The notes below the pieces were generated by a model. It did not search any database and was not told the origin of the DNA. It saw only the letters and a program-made list of their open reading frames with translations. This document shows positions 5,489 to 6,305 of a stretch of 6,305 nt of DNA, piece by piece. This DNA comes from an uncultured Lachnospiraceae bacterium (lineage in GTDB: Bacteria > Bacillota > Clostridia > Lachnospirales > Lachnospiraceae). A program made the translations under genes and the position numbers. Location of the stretch: NCBI GenBank assembly GCA_947631755.1, contig CANRMO010000146.1, positions 1-6,305 of the forward strand. The letters are read 5' to 3'. Numbering within the stretch: position 1 is the first letter of the stretch; each line of letters opens with the position of its first letter.

Positions 5489-6304
5489 TTATCCTTTTAC
5501 GGCAATAAAATCCTGTCCGGCTTTTACGCGGCCGCTGGCCAGGGGCTTTACGCTTTTGTAGTCAGCGGTATTGCAAACGATCATCGGCGTTGTCAGCGGA
5601 TACCCCTCTTTTTTTATGCCGTTCATGTCAAAAGATATGAGCAGGTCGCCTTTCTTCACCGCCTGATTTTCTTTTACATGGCTCTCGAAATATTTTCCGC
5701 CGAGTTTTACGGTATCAATGCCGATATGGAGGAGCAGTTCTGTTCCATCCTCTGTGGTGAGTCCCACAGCGTGTTTTGTGTCAAAAACAGTCTCGATTAC
5801 ACCGTCCGCCGGGGCGTACAATTTGCCCTCGGATGGTTCAATGGCAATTCCGTCGCCCATGGCGCCGGAGGCGAAGGCCTCATCTTTTACTTCGCACAGG
5901 AGAAGCATCTGGCCGCTCATATGCGCACCGAGGACAGAATCTTTCAGTTGCCCGGATTTTGTCTCTGGCGGCTGCTGATCTGTGGAAACAGAAAAGGCAC
6001 CCAGGGAATCCGATTCCGGCTGGTCCATAAAATCTTCCAGTTTTGAACGGATAACTGCTACCTGGGGTCCGTATATTACCTGGATCCCCTTTCCCTTGTG
6101 GATCACTCCCGAGGCCCCGGATTGTTTTAGTGCCTCATCCGATACCTTTGACTCGTCGAGAACGGTCACGCGCAGTCTGGTGGCGCAGCAGTCTACATCT
6201 GAGAGGTTCTCTTTCCCGCCGAGGCCCTGCAGGATCAGCGCTGATACCGGGTCGGAGACGCTGTGGCCGGATGGGTTCCCGCCGGGGCCTATGCCAGTCT
6301 TGTC
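5489..6304 (-). CDS. PTS sugar transporter EIICBA, C-terminal part (IIB and IIA domains), partial
   Basis: The frame is open through the right edge; 271 residues are visible, and the true start and the IIC membrane domain should lie outside. The GTG at 6169 is inside the IIB domain and is not the start. Visible residues 1-20 are linker. Residues about 21-92 are IIB of the glucose superfamily: ILQGLGGKENL, then DVDCCATRLRV with phospho-Cys40. A Ser/Gln/Pro-rich linker follows, then IIA (Crr type) at about 140-265: GDGIAIEPSEGKLYAPADG, TKHAVGL with His178, and ELLLHIGIDTVKLGG with phospho-His193, ending PLASGRVKAGQDFIAVKG. Both phosphorylation sites are intact, so phosphate can pass from HPr to His193, Cys40 and the incoming sugar. 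The domain order fits IICBA permeases such as PtsG or NagE; without IIC, glucose, GlcNAc or another glucoside cannot be decided. Visibly GC-richer than the genes to its left. Confidence 0.92.
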   Translation of the reverse strand, partial: DKTGIGPGGNPSGHSVSDPVSALILQGLGGKENLSDVDCCATRLRVTVLDESKVSDEALKQSGASGVIHKGKGIQVIYGPQVAVIRSKLEDFMDQPESDSLGAFSVSTDQQPPETKSGQLKDSVLGAHMSGQMLLLCEVKDEAFASGAMGDGIAIEPSEGKLYAPADGVIETVFDTKHAVGLTTEDGTELLLHIGIDTVKLGGKYFESHVKENQAVKKGDLLISFDMNGIKKEGYPLTTPMIVCNTADYKSVKPLASGRVKAGQDFIAVKG

Positions 6305-6305
6305 C

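Noticed and set aside
5678..6046. Plus-strand open frames opposite the PTS gene
   Set aside because: Translations are low-complexity, Arg/Pro-rich shadows of a well-recognised IIB-IIA protein on the other strand.
6167..6169. GTG as the start of a stand-alone PTS protein
   Set aside because: It falls just after the phospho-Cys motif inside the IIB domain, and the frame continues upstream with conserved IIB and linker sequence.

Overview
The window looks like a chromosomal piece of a low-to-moderate GC Clostridia, most likely Lachnospiraceae-type gut Bacillota. The basis is the AT-rich accessory genes with strong GGAGG-type ribosome sites, tandem beta-propeller-like lipoproteins, a PD-(D/E)XK 'Rpn' transposase-family nuclease and a glucose-superfamily PTS permease. 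No rRNA, tRNA or CRISPR array was seen. Genus assignment is inference.

Left two thirds (1-3742, + strand): three tandem paralogous genes for secreted, acidic, Tyr-rich proteins with repeated 'xYIYxxN' and 'LYYMDLDGKxKKR' motifs, resembling the DUF5050/beta-propeller-like group. The first is cut by the left edge; the other two begin with the same lipoprotein-type signal peptide. The array was clearly built by duplication: a block of about 385 bp (gene 3' end, spacer, next gene 5' end) is repeated 1384 bp apart at about 95% identity, while the ectodomain-coding middles have diverged much further.

Middle (3735-5114, + strand): a self-contained unit with a promoter, an Rpn-family PD-(D/E)XK nuclease/putative transposase and a rho-independent terminator. 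It sits between two 49-bp direct repeats that differ at one base. The left repeat is the 3' end of the third lipoprotein gene; the right one, read in another frame, is the start of a broken acyltransferase-3 gene. That gene carries an internal out-of-frame deletion and has lost most of its body.

Right (5115-6305): about 310 bp without a gene, holding a tandem pair of sites that fit the LytTR-regulator consensus, overlapping a promoter-like sequence, with a Shine-Dalgarno but no gene behind it. A long perfect hairpin (a likely bidirectional terminator) follows. Beyond it, on the minus strand, is the 3' part (IIB and IIA domains) of an EIICBA PTS sugar permease whose base composition is visibly more GC-rich. 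The hairpin therefore looks like the border between a rearranged accessory region and ordinary metabolic sequence. The permease takes up a glucose- or GlcNAc-type sugar; no functional link to the lipoproteins is visible.
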